Shown here: one piece after another, positions 27,232-37,228 of the stretch
How positions within the stretch are numbered: position 1 is the stretch's first letter
How the letters are laid out: each line of letters starts with the position of its first letter
NCBI RefSeq assembly: GCF_024347295.1
Contig: NZ_AP025459.1
Coordinates: 1,274,471 to 1,338,470, forward strand
Reading direction: 5' to 3'
DNA: 64,000 nucleotides
From: Vibrio artabrorum
Lineage (GTDB): Bacteria; Pseudomonadota; Gammaproteobacteria; Enterobacterales; Vibrionaceae
The notes under the pieces: model-generated
The model's input: only the letters and a program-made list of their open reading frames with translations
What the model was told of the DNA's origin: nothing
Database searches by the model: none
Made by a program: the position numbers and the translations under genes

Positions 27232-27355
27232 TAACGCCCAATTAAGGGGTGAACAACGCCTCCACCCAAACCTAAAGCATTGTGCCATATACACTAAATT
27301 TGAAGTAGAAGCAAAAATGCCAAGCGTTGAGAATCCCTCTTAAATTGCTTGTTAT
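27232..27355. repeat. attC of a small-ORF cassette
   Basis: TAACGCCCAATTAAGGGG to TTGCTTGTTAT. Cassette ends match as GTTATATTTC/GAAATATAAC. Confidence 0.9.
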
Positions 27356-27420
27356 ATTTCAGTACGCTATAGGTGATTTAGGCTATACGTACCTACTAAT
27401 TCGTTCTTTTCACTGGAGTT

Positions 27421-27537
27421 TCACCAGATCATCAGTAAGTTAAACTTAAAAGAGCGGTGGTTCTCCCAAAACATGGCAACACATTTTGAAAGTTGCTTAA
27501 ATTTACTACTAATTTTGTTGATAATTTTCATACCCAT
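27421..27537 (-). CDS. Possible 38-residue basic peptide
   Basis: The frame MGMKIINKISSKFKQLSKC, then VAMFWENHRSFKFNLLMIW, follows AAGGAGGGAGAGCTT, a strong ribosome binding site. It is basic and amphipathic. The upstream in-frame extension lacks a start signal. It is the only candidate gene in cassette 27356-27739. Similarity unknown; could be a small toxin or nothing. Confidence 0.4.
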   Translation of the reverse strand: MGMKIINKISSKFKQLSKCVAMFWENHRSFKFNLLMIW

Positions 27538-27739
27538 AAGCTCTCCCTCCTTAGTCTGACTAGTTAAAAACCCCACAATTTCCGCTAAGAGAAACTGCAC
27601 CATAAAAACAGGTGGATTTGACGCAAAGTAAATCGAGGCTGCCATCATCAGTCTCAGGAGACCACCACTGAGAGACGCATTCACGTTTCGGCTTTCGACT
27701 TAGTTTTAGCATTATAACGTATTGAACTGAAAAGAAATA

Positions 27740-27861
27740 TAACGCCAAATTAAGGTGTGAACAACGCTAACACCTTACCTAACGCATTGTGCCATAAACA
27801 CTAAACTTGCTTGAAGTGAGAGCGCCGAGCGTTGTGAATCACTCTTAAATTTATTGTTAAG
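27740..27861. repeat. attC of the 288-residue protein cassette
   Basis: TAACGCCAAATTAAGGTG to TTTATTGTTAAG. The closing core is TTGTTAAG. Cassette ends match over 11 bp: GTTAAGCGTAT/ATACGCTTAAC. Confidence 0.88.
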
Positions 27862-27869
27862 CGTATTCT

Positions 27870-28736
27870 TTAACTGTGCTGCAATTCATATGTTTCTTGA
27901 TCAATTTTGGTCGCTACATACTCTCGATGGCACGAAACTAATTTTTGGGGCAACGGGTTAGTTGCTAAAGGATTATGAATAACGATCCAGTCGTTACCAT
28001 CAGTCACGCGGTTACAGCAATCGGAGCAAGAAAACAAGATTGCGCTTATACCAGCATATTTAGGTTGAAGAAAATAATCGATTGACACATCAGCACCTTT
28101 TGCTTTTTTGACGGCAGCTTTGAAATTAAAGCCACTATCCACAACACCACCAGTTTTTCTGTCAAATGTTACAAACTGACCACCTATAGGAAAAACGCTG
28201 CGAATTATTCTAGGTGGGTCAAAGTCAGCTCTTGCACTGGGCAGTTGGCAACCATTGATAGCTATAACGTAAGGTTCGGTTTTAGATATAATTCCCTTTC
28301 CAACATACTCATTGTATTTTCGGAATTTCTCTTCTATTGCGGATGTGTAACGTAATACAATCTGTTCGTCAGGAACGTCTTGTGCAATACCGGGCACTAT
28401 TTCAGGAACCTTATCAGCTCCTTTTCCCGGCTGAGGTGCAATTGCCTCAAACCATATATTTCCATCAACGCTGCCAACGCAAACATCAGGCCCCGGTTTA
28501 GGGCAAGACACACCATGACCTTGCTCTATTAAACCTACAGTTAGGTCCATTTCCCAAAATCGTGCATCAAAATCTATAGCAAGCTGCTCAACAAAATGTA
28601 AGTCGCTTAATGGTTCGAATTTTAACCACAAAAACTCGGTCAATTCCCTACCGAAGAGCTCCATACGATGCTTACCATCACGGATATTTCTATATGCTGG
28701 ATCTTCTATTTTTATATTGGTCCGAAATACGCTCAT
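27870..28736 (-). CDS. Hypothetical protein (possible nuclease-like fold)
   Basis: 288 residues. The centre KPGPDVCVGSVDGNIWFEAIAP has a D..E-A-xAP strand arrangement seen in uncharacterised proteins suspected of a PD-(D/E)XK-like fold; the catalytic K is not evident. Later segments include YVIAINGCQLPSARADFDPP (strand, loop), AGISAILFSCSDCCNRVTDG (two adjacent cysteines) and NDWIVIHNPLATNPLPQKL. No membrane segment. I do not recognise a named family; the nuclease idea is weak. Confidence 0.6.
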   Translation of the reverse strand: MSVFRTNIKIEDPAYRNIRDGKHRMELFGRELTEFLWLKFEPLSDLHFVEQLAIDFDARFWEMDLTVGLIEQGHGVSCPKPGPDVCVGSVDGNIWFEAIAPQPGKGADKVPEIVPGIAQDVPDEQIVLRYTSAIEEKFRKYNEYVGKGIISKTEPYVIAINGCQLPSARADFDPPRIIRSVFPIGGQFVTFDRKTGGVVDSGFNFKAAVKKAKGADVSIDYFLQPKYAGISAILFSCSDCCNRVTDGNDWIVIHNPLATNPLPQKLVSCHREYVATKIDQETYELQHS

Positions 28737-28752
28737 TTACACTCCATACGCT

Positions 28753-29268
28753 TAACGCTAAGCTAAGTGGCTAACAAACTTACCACCCACCTCAATCTGA
28801 GCACCTTAATCACGCAGCCAAACCGAACTGAAAATGCCAAGCGTTTGTTAGTCCGTCTTAAGCGTTTTGTTAGTTTGCTACCGCGATAAACCAAAGGTTT
28901 AGCGCCAAGGTGCTGAATTGACTACCAAACTACTGGCTTTGAACGGAGATGTAAAATTGAAAACTACGAATATCAAATTCACACAACAAAACGGGCTTGG
29001 CTAAGAAGACTTTCATAGATGCCGACAACCGCAAATGCAATTTTCAATGCCCACACTTAACTTTCAAAACCAAAGAAGCAGCGCGCAAGAACATTGAGAA
29101 ATGAACCTTACTAACACGGAAGAAATGAGTAACACGGAAGCTAATTAACCGAGAAACGGGCTACGCGAGATGCCTATTTCGATGAAAAATCTTTGGGAAA
29201 TAACAGGTGTATAGCTAGAACGAAGAACCAAGCTTTTAGACCAAAATGCTTTTCTGCCCTTTGCAAAC
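28753..29268. repeat. Noncoding cassette, family A; attC 28753-28873
   Basis: attC variant CCACCTCAATCTGAGCACC with ACGCAGCCAAACC. Family A centre with a single change in ccaatgcccacact. Confidence 0.85.
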
Positions 29269-29736
29269 TAACGCTTTGCTAAGTGGCTGGCAAAGCACTC
29301 AACCAGAAGCAACGCACTTTAATCATTAAACTCATTGGAACTGAAAATGCCAAGCGTTGCCAGTCCATTTAAGCAATTTGTTATGAAAAGGCGCTAAACC
29401 GTGCCACATAACTCAATGCCAACGCCCTAGCCTCTGAAATAAGCGCCGACTGCTGACACACAATGATTACCTGAAAGTCACTTCAAGCGAACGCAAAAAG
29501 TGAGGTTGCAAAGAAGAGCCGAACGATAAACTCATGGTGAAGATAATTGCCACAACTCGATCTAGTTTTAGAGCATAAAGTCAGATGGCATATTATTCTT
29601 TCGACATATCCCAATAGGCTTAAAAGCAAAGGAAACAGCAAGATTTAAGCCTAAGAAGATTTTAATTAGATGGTAGAAAAGCACAGCCTTTGAAGAACAA
29701 AACCACCTACAAAAAGATACGTTAACAGCAGCTTCA
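29269..29736. repeat. Noncoding cassette, family B; attC 29269-29384
   Basis: About 116-bp attC. The body has scattered differences from the other B copies that break the frame seen at 7377-7610. Confidence 0.85.
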
Positions 29737-29859
29737 TAACGCCCAATTAAGGGGTGAGCAACGCTACCACCCAACCTAAAACACTGTTCCGTAACCACTA
29801 AAAATGAAGTAGAAGCAAAAATGCCAAGCGTTGGGAATCCCTCTTAAATTGTTTGTTAT
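29737..29859. repeat. attC of the ASCH cassette
   Basis: TAACGCCCAATTAAGGGG to TTGTTTGTTAT. Cassette ends match over at least 12 bp: GTTATATTTTTA/TAAAAATATAAC (with one slip). Confidence 0.9.
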
Positions 29860-29863
29860 ATTT

Positions 29864-30328
29864 TTATTTATAGACGACCTTAAAGCGTTCTAAAACCAAC
29901 AACATACCTTCTGTTGGATTAATCCCTAGTTCGTCGCACTCTAAGCTAAAAAACTTCCAATGAGCTTCGCGCCACCAACTCAATGACTTGTTACCCTCGC
30001 CCTCTTCTGCCGCAAACTCTGCTGCGACATCGCAGTATTTACATGTAGTGACTGAGGTGAGTTCGATGATACAGATTGGCTTTCCATCCCAGTCAGTAAC
30101 AACTTGGAGGTGACCAACTTCTGGCATGAGTTCACCTTTTTGACTATACCAATACTCCAAGCTACACGAAGCTCGCTTTTCTCCGCGCAGTATAAGATCA
30201 GCACATAAATTGGCGTTGTACTCATCTGCGCAAAAATAGTCTGAACTGAAAGACCTATAACTTTTCGCAATTTCGCTAGGTAATGAGCTTAAATATTGGT
30301 TCAGATACGTCTGACTTCTTTCATCCAT
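29864..30328 (-). CDS. ASCH-domain protein
   Basis: 154 residues. ADLILRGEKRASCSLEYWYSQKGELMPEVGHLQVVTDWDGKPICIIELTSV is the ASCH β-barrel signature (GxKxxT/S, then xGxxxxV, then IELT). WWREAHWKFFSLECDELG, then MLLVLERFKVVY closes the fold. ASCH proteins are RNA-binding; one group (YqfB) is an amidohydrolase of N4-acetylcytidine, but this length is nearer the DUF984 type. ATG 30328 is preferred over an upstream TTG. Confidence 0.82.
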   Translation of the reverse strand: MDERSQTYLNQYLSSLPSEIAKSYRSFSSDYFCADEYNANLCADLILRGEKRASCSLEYWYSQKGELMPEVGHLQVVTDWDGKPICIIELTSVTTCKYCDVAAEFAAEEGEGNKSLSWWREAHWKFFSLECDELGINPTEGMLLVLERFKVVYK

Positions 30329-30352
30329 GTTCTTGAATCTCAATTAAAAATA

Positions 30353-30476
30353 TAACGCCCAATTAAGGGGTGAACAACGCTGCCACCCACACCTAAATCA
30401 TTGTGCCATAAACACTACAACTGAAGTAGAAGCAAAAATGCCAAGCGTTGGGAATCCCTCTTAAATTGTTTGTTAT
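30353..30476. repeat. attC of the PhzF cassette
   Basis: TAACGCCCAATTAAGGGG to TTGTTTGTTAT. Cassette ends match over 11 bp: GTTATACGACT/AGTCGTATAAC. Confidence 0.9.
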
Positions 30477-31282
30477 ACGACTGGTACCTGCAGAGTCCCT
30501 TTAATGACGGTCACTGCTGAGCCTATTAACTTCGTACGCCCATTAGATAAAAGCTCGGTAGCAACATAACCACCTCGTTCAGAGGCCTGATAGCCTTGTA
30601 GTTTTAACTTACCCAGCTTTCCTGACCAATAAACAGTTAAAGCACAATGCGCAGAACCTGTAACGGGGTCTTCGTTTACACCTACCCAAGGTGCAAAGTA
30701 CCTCGAAACAAAATCTAACTCGTTACTATTTGAACGTGTAGTAACTAGAACTCCACGCCCCTTGGTTTGTTTCATTGCCTCAAAATTTGGCTGGACGCTC
30801 AGTAATGTTTCCTCACTATCAATTTCAATGAAAACCTTCGAATCAAAGCTACCAAAGGTAACTATTTTACATGCCTCTATGCCTAAATTATCCAAAAGCA
30901 CCTGACAGGGAGAAATGTCGAATTCAAGGATTGGTGACGGAAAATCCAGTTCAATTGTAGATTCGTTGACCAGTGCAGTTAAGGTGCCAGACAAGGTTTC
31001 AAAATTAACAGTATCGTGCGTACTTACTTGCCCCCTTTCTTTCAGGACATGAGCAACAGCAAGAGTTCCGTGACCGCATAGCTTTACCTCCGCTTTTGGA
31101 GTAAACCACTTTAGCGTCATATCAGAAAGCGATAAAAAAGCCGTTTCGGACACAGCCATTTCTTCAGCAATTGATAGCATTAAGCTATCACTTAAGCCAT
31201 TGTTTGTTATACAGACTCCAGCAGGATTACCTTTGAATGCTTCACTTGTAAATGAATCAACCTGATAGATATCTAAGTCCAT
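30473..31282 (-). CDS. PhzF-family isomerase/epimerase
   Basis: 269 residues of the PhzF/diaminopimelate-epimerase-like fold. DIYQVDSFTSEAFKGNPAGVC at the start, EMAVSETAFL with the catalytic glutamate (E46), WFTPKAEVKLCGHGTLAVAHV, and the second-domain RYFAPWVGVNEDPVTGSAHCALTVYW with the GSAH motif are all present. Family members isomerise small metabolites; only PhzF itself makes phenazine and no other phz genes are here. TTAGGAGAACTAA precedes ATG 31282. Confidence 0.92.
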   Translation of the reverse strand: MDLDIYQVDSFTSEAFKGNPAGVCITNNGLSDSLMLSIAEEMAVSETAFLSLSDMTLKWFTPKAEVKLCGHGTLAVAHVLKERGQVSTHDTVNFETLSGTLTALVNESTIELDFPSPILEFDISPCQVLLDNLGIEACKIVTFGSFDSKVFIEIDSEETLLSVQPNFEAMKQTKGRGVLVTTRSNSNELDFVSRYFAPWVGVNEDPVTGSAHCALTVYWSGKLGKLKLQGYQASERGGYVATELLSNGRTKLIGSAVTVIKGTLQVPVV

Positions 31283-31310
31283 TTAGTTCTCCTAATTTAA
31301 TAAAGTCGTA

Positions 31311-31828
31311 TAACGCTAAGCTAAGTGGCTAACAAACCTGCCACCTAACCCAATTTGAGCACCTTAATCACAAAACTAAACCAAACTAAAAATGCCGAGC
31401 GTTTGTTAGTCCGTCTTAAGCGTTTTGTTAGTTTGCTACCGCGATAAACCCAAGGTTTAGCGCCAAGGTGCTGAATTGACGACCAAACTACTGGCTTTAA
31501 ACGCAGATGTAAAATTGAAAACTACGAATATCAAATTCACACAACAAAACGGGCTTGGCTAAGAAGACTTTCATAGATGCCGACAACCGCAAATGCAATT
31601 TTCTCAATGCTCACACTTAACTTTCAAAACCAAAGAAGCAGCGCGCAAGAACATTAAGAAATGAACCTTACTAACACAGAAGAAATGAGTAACACGGAAG
31701 CCAATTAAGTGAAAAACGGGCTACGCGAGATGCCTATTTCGATGAAAAGTCTTTGGGAAATAACAGGTGTATAGCTAGAACGCAAAACCCAGCTTTTAGA
31801 CCAAAACGCTTTTCTGCCCTTTGCAAAC
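31311..31828. repeat. Noncoding cassette, family A; attC 31311-31431
   Basis: Private variants: attC CCAAACTAAAAATGCC and body gcaattttctcaatgctc, both shared with 33958-34475, so these are recent copies. Confidence 0.85.
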
Positions 31829-32344
31829 TAACGCTAGGCTAAGTGGCTAACAAACCTGCCACCTAACCCAATTTGAGCACCTTAATCACAAAACTAAACC
31901 GAACCAAAAATGCCGAGCGTTTGTTAGTCCGTCTTAAGCGTTTTGTTAGTTTGCTACCGCGATAAACCCAAGGTTTAGCGCCAAGGTGCTGAATTGACAA
32001 TCAAACTACTGGCTTTGAACGAAGATGTAAAATTGAAAACTACGAATATCAAATTCACACAACAAAACGAGCTTGGCTAAGAAGACTTTCATAGATGCCG
32101 ACAACCGCAAATGCAATTTTCAATGCTCACACTTAACTTTCAAAACCAAAGAAGCAGCGCGCAAGAACATTGAGAAATGAACCTTACTAACACGGAAGAA
32201 ATGAGTAACACAGAAGCTAATTAACCGAAAAACAGGCTACGCGAGATGCCTATTTCGATGAAAAGTCTTTGGGAAATAACAGGTGTATAGCTAGAACGAA
32301 GAACCCAGCTTTTAGACCAAAACGCTTTTCTGCCCTTTGCAAAC
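31829..32344. repeat. Noncoding cassette, family A; attC 31829-31949
   Basis: attC arm variant TAACGCTAGGCTAAGTGG. Body with 'tgacaatcaaactactgg'. Confidence 0.85.
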
Positions 32345-32860
32345 TAACGCTAAGCTAAGTGGCTAACAAACCTGCCACCTAACCCAATTTGAACGCCTTA
32401 ATCACAAAACCAAACCAAACTGAAAATGCCGAGCGTTTGTTAGTCCGTCTTAAGCGTTTTGTTAGTTTGCCACCGCGACAAACCAAAGGTTTAGCACCAA
32501 GGTGCTGAATTGACTACCAAACTACTGGCTTTGAACGGAGATGTAAAATTGAAAACGACGAATATCAAATTCATACAACAAAACGGGCTTGGCTAAGAAG
32601 ACTTTCATAGATGCCGACAACCGCAAATGCAATTTTCAATGCTCACACTTAACTTTCAAAACCAAAGAAGCAGCGCGCAAGAACATTGAGAAATGAATCT
32701 TACTAACACGAAAGAAATGAGTAACACGGAAGCCAATTAGCCGAAAAACGGGCTACGCGAGATACCTATTTCGATGAAAAGTCTTTGGGAAATAACAGGT
32801 GTATAGCTAGAACGAAGAACCCAGCTTTTAGACCAAAACGCTTTTCTGCCCTTTGCAAAC
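32345..32860. repeat. Noncoding cassette, family A; attC 32345-32465
   Basis: Same private variants as 16786-17301 (ggtttagcaccaagg, ccaattagccg). Confidence 0.85.
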
Positions 32861-33409
32861 TAACGCTAAGCTAAGTGGCTAACAAACCTGCCACCCCACC
32901 CAATTTGAACACCTTAATCACACAACTAAACCGAATCAAAAATGCCAAGCGTTTGTTAGTCCGTCTTAAGCGCTTTGTTAGTTTGCCACCGCGATAAAGC
33001 CAAAGGTTTAGCGCCAAGGTGCTGAATTAACTATAAAACTACTTGTTTTGAACGCAGATGTAAAATTGAAAACGACAGAACTCAAAACCAACCAACAAAA
33101 CGAGCTTGGCTAAGAAGCGACATGCGCGAGACAACCACAGTTTGAAGGATTAGAGCTGGCAAAGGATTCGTCCGATGAACTTAACAGCCAAGTACGACAA
33201 AACCTGTTGAGAGCAACTTAGCCCCCACAAAAAAGAAGCCGCGCCAAAGAACGTAGCGAAAAAGTTAGAACCAGTAAACGACTAACCCACCACAAACACT
33301 GCACACACAGTGCCCCCGGAAAGTTCGTGAGATTAGAAAACGAACAGGTGTATAGCTAGAACGCAAAAACCAGCTTTTAGACCAAAACGCTTTTCTGCCC
33401 TTTGCAAAC
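32861..33409. repeat. Noncoding cassette, family A'; attC 32861-32981
   Basis: The left module is partly of the divergent kind (ataaagccaaaggttt, gaattaactataaaactact) joined to the gattcgtccgatgaactt centre; a clear mosaic. Confidence 0.85.
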
Positions 33410-33957
33410 TAACGCTAAGCTAAGTGGCTAACAAACTTACCACCTAACCCAATTTGAACGCCTTAATCACAAAACCAAACCAAACTGAAAATGCCGAGCG
33501 TTTGTTAGTCCGTCTTAAGCGTTTTGTTAGTTTGCTACCGCGACAAATCCAAGGTTTAGCGCCAAGGTGCTGAATTGACCACCAAACTACTGGCTTTGAA
33601 CGCAGATGTAAAATTGAAAACGACAGAACTCAAAACCAACCAACAAAACGGGCTTGGCTAAGAAGCGACATGCGCCGACCAACTACGGTTTGAAGGACTA
33701 GAACTGGCAAAGGATTCGTTCGATGAACTAAACAGCCAAGTGCGACAAAACCTGTTGAGAGCAATTTAGCCGCAACAAAAAAGAAACCACACCAAATAAC
33801 GTGGCGAAACAGTTAGAACCCGTAAACGACTAACCCACCACAAACACTTCCCACATAGTGCCACCGGAAAGTTCGTGAGATTAGAAAACGAACAGGTGTA
33901 TAGCTAGAACGCAAAACCCAGCTTTTAGACCAAAACGCTTTTCTGCCCTTTGCAAAC
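33410..33957. repeat. Noncoding cassette, family A'; attC 33410-33530
   Basis: Appears identical to 8829-9376, about 24.6 kb away. Confidence 0.85.
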
Positions 33958-34475
33958 TAACGCTAAGCTAAGTGGCTAACAAACCTGCCACCTAACCCAA
34001 TTTGAGCACCTTAATCACAAAACTAAACCAAACTAAAAATGCCGAGCGTTTGTTAGTCCGTCTTAAGCGTTTTGTTAGTTTGCTACCGCGATAAACCCAA
34101 GGTTTAGCGCCAAGGTGCTGAATTGACGACCAAACTACTGGCTTTAAACGCAGATGTAAAATTGAAAACTACGAATATCAAATTCACACAACAAAACGGG
34201 CTTGGCTAAGAAGACTTTCATAGATGCCGACAACCGCAAATGCAATTTTCTCAATGCTCACACTTAACTTTCAAAACCAAAGAAGCAGCGCGCAAGAACA
34301 TTAAGAAATGAACCTTACTAACACAGAAGAAATGAGTAACACGGAAGCCAATTAAGTGAAAAACGGGCTACGCGAGATGCCTATTTCGATGAAAAGTCTT
34401 TGGGAAATAACAGGTGTATAGCTAGAACGCAAAACCCAGCTTTTAGACCAAAACGCTTTTCTGCCCTTTGCAAAC
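33958..34475. repeat. Noncoding cassette, family A; attC 33958-34078
   Basis: Copy of 31311-31828, sharing its CT insertion (ttttctcaatg). Confidence 0.85.
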
Positions 34476-34991
34476 TAACGCTAAGCTAAGTGGCTAACAA
34501 ACCTACCACCTAACCCAATTTGAGCACCTTAATCACGCAGCCAAACCGAATCAAAAATGCCGAGCGTTTGTTAGTCCGTCTTAAGCGTTTTGTTAGTTTG
34601 CTACCGCGACAAACCCAAAGTTTAGCGCCAAGGTGCTGAATTGACTACCAAACTACTGGCTTTGAACGCAGATGTAAAATTGAAAACTACGAATATCAAA
34701 TTCACACAACAAAACGGGCTTGGCTAAGAAGACTTTCATAGATGCCGACAACCGCAAATGCAATTTTCAATGCTCACACTTAACTTTCAAAACCAAAGAA
34801 GCAGCGCGCAAGAACATTGAGAAATGAATCTTACTAACACGAAAGAAATGAATAACACAGAAGCTAATTAACTGAAAAACAGGCTACGTGAGATGCCTAT
34901 TTCGATGAAAAGTCTTTGGGAAATAACAGGTGTATAGCTAGAACGCAGAACCAAGCTTTTAGACCAAAACGCTTTTCTGCCCTTTGCAAAC
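34476..34991. repeat. Noncoding cassette, family A; attC 34476-34596
   Basis: Next to a near-identical attC at 34992. The right half matches 21883-22399 (gaaatgaataacacagaagc). Confidence 0.85.
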
Positions 34992-35507
34992 TAACGCTAA
35001 GCTAAGTGGCTAACAAACCTACCACCTAACCCAATTTGAGCACCTTAATCACGCAGCCAAACCGAATCAAAAATGCCGAGCGTTTGTTAGTCCGTCTTAA
35101 GCGTTTTGTTAGTTTGCTACCGCGACAAACCCAAAGTTTAGCGCCAAGGTGCTGAATTGACTACCAAACTACTGGCTTTGAACGCAGATGTAAAATTGAA
35201 AACTACGAATATCAAATTCACACAACAAAACGGGCTTGGCTAAGAAGACTTTCATAGATGCCGACAACCGCAAATGCAATTTTCAATGCTCACACTTAAC
35301 TTTCAAAACCAAAGAAGCAGCGCGCAAGAACATTGAGAAATGAACCTTACTAACACGGAAGAAATGAGTAACACAGAAGCTAATTAACCGAAAAACGGGC
35401 TACGCGAGATGCCTATTTCGCTGAAAAGTCTTTGGGAAATAACAGGTGTATAGCTAGAACGAAGAACCCAGCTTTTAGACCAAAACGCTTTTCTGCCCTT
35501 TGCAAAC
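34992..35507. repeat. Noncoding cassette, family A; attC 34992-35112
   Basis: attC and left module as in 34476, but the right half is of the gaaatgagtaacac type with tatttcgctgaaaag. Confidence 0.85.
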
Positions 35508-35975
35508 TAACGCTTTGCTAAGTGGCTGGCAAAGCACCTAACCAGAAGCAACCCACCTTAATCATGAAACTCATTGGAACTGAAAATGCCAAGCGTTGCC
35601 AGTCCATTTAAGCAATTTGTTATGAAAAGGCGCTAAACCGTGCCACTTAACTCAATGCCAACGCCCTAGCCTCTGAAATAAGCGCCGACTGCTGACCCAC
35701 AATGATTACCTGAAAGTCACTCCAAGCGAACGCAAAAAGTGAGGTTGCAAAGAAGAGCCGAACGATAAACTCACGGTGAAGATAATTGCCACAACTCGGT
35801 CTAGTTTTAGAGCACAAAGCCTATTGGCATATTATTCTTTCGACATATCCCAATAGGCTTAAAAGCAAAGGAAACAGCAAGATTTAAGCCTAAGAAGATT
35901 TTAATTAGATGGTAGAAAAGCACAGCCTTTGAAGAACGAAACCACCTACAAAAAGATACATTAACAGCAGCTTCA
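35508..35975. repeat. Noncoding cassette, family B; attC 35508-35623
   Basis: Retains the AAGCCTATTGG/CCAATAGGCTT stem, as in 11550-12017. Confidence 0.85.
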
Positions 35976-36585
35976 TAACGCCCTGCTAAGGGGTGAGCAA
36001 CGCAATACCGAAGCCGCCGCATACCACCTTAACCACTAAATTCAACGCATAGTAAAAATGCCACGCGTTGCGAATCCCTCTTGAGCAGTTTGTTAGTTTG
36101 CAAACCCAAAGCGTTGATTTTACGTTATTTTAAATTTTGAAAACAATAAACTCTATGTGTTTTGATGCACTCAAGTCAGGCGTAGTTTCAAAGCGGCTAC
36201 TCAATGAAACCACGTGGAACAAACAACGCCGCAGAAAACGAACTGACAACACCAAAAAGCACTTTTGGAAAACCAATCTCACAATGCGGACTTTCAACAA
36301 AGCCACCGAAACCACATGAACATACCACACCAGAGAAAACGCCATCTCAGCGAGTAAATCAGCTTTTGTACCAACAAACTCAACGAGCAGAGTTTCAGCA
36401 AAAAAGTTCGACTCAGTTAACCCCAAAGTCACCGTACCAAAGAACAAACCAAACGTTGAAACGATGCCAATTTTGGATTTTCACCACTCTAGTTAACACT
36501 AAAATTGAAAGCCAATACGACAACTTAAACCTTGAGCTTTTACCACTAGATCTTGCGATATAGCTGCGTTTTTCCTCTTGCAAAC
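35976..36585. repeat. Noncoding cassette with unique body; attC 35976-36096
   Basis: attC TAACGCCCTGCTAAGGGG to CAGTTTGTTAG. The ~490-bp body shares only its ends with family A (GTTAGTTTGCAA/TTGCAAACTAAC, 12 bp). A 119-codon + strand frame (36204-36563) is rich in T, Q, K and P with no ribosome binding site, so I do not accept it. Confidence 0.72.
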
Positions 36586-37101
36586 TAACGCTAAGCTAAG
36601 TGGCTAACAAACCTGCCACCCAACCCAATTTGAACACCTTAATCACAAAACTAAACCGAACCAAAAATGCCGAGCGTTTGTTAGTCCGTCTTAAGCGTTT
36701 TGTTAGTTTGCCACCGCGACAAACCAAAGGTTTAGCGCCAAGGTGCTGAATTGACAACCAAACTACTGGCTTTGAACGCAGATGTAAAATTGAAAACTAC
36801 GAATATCAAATTCACACAACAAAACGGGCTTGGCTAAGAAGACTTTCATAGATGCCGACAACCGCAAATGCAATCTTCAATGCTCAAACTTAACCTTCAA
36901 AACCAAAGAAGCAGCGCGCAAGAACATTGAGAAATGAACCTTACTAACACAGAAGAAATGAGTAACACGGAAGCTAATTAACCGAAAAACGGGCTACGCG
37001 AGATGCCTATTTCGATGAAAAGTCTTTGGGAAATAACAGGTGTATAGCTAGAACGAAGAACCCAGCTTTTAGACCAAAACGCTTTTCTGCCCTTTGCAAA
37101 C
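36586..37101. repeat. Noncoding cassette, family A; attC 36586-36706
   Basis: Family A centre with caatcttcaatgctcaaac. Ends GTTAGTTTGC/GCAAACTAAC. Confidence 0.85.
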
Positions 37102-37222
37102 TAACGCCCTGTTAAGGTGTGAGTAACGCAATACCGATGCTTCCGCATACCACATTAAACACTAAACGCAACGCATAGTTAAAATGCCAAGCGTTGCGAA
37201 TCACTCTTAAACAGTTTGTTAA
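37102..37222. repeat. attC of the 324-residue protein cassette
   Basis: TAACGCCCTGTTAAGGTG to CAGTTTGTTAA. Cassette ends match over 10 bp: GTTAAATAAC/GTTATTTAAC. Confidence 0.9.
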
Positions 37223-37228
37223 ATAACA

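Noticed and set aside
30473..31282. Phenazine biosynthesis locus
   Set aside because: Only a stand-alone PhzF-family cassette gene; no other phz genes.
36204..36563. 119-codon + strand frame in the unique cassette
   Set aside because: Low-complexity T/Q/K/P composition, no start signal, and against the array; probably chance.
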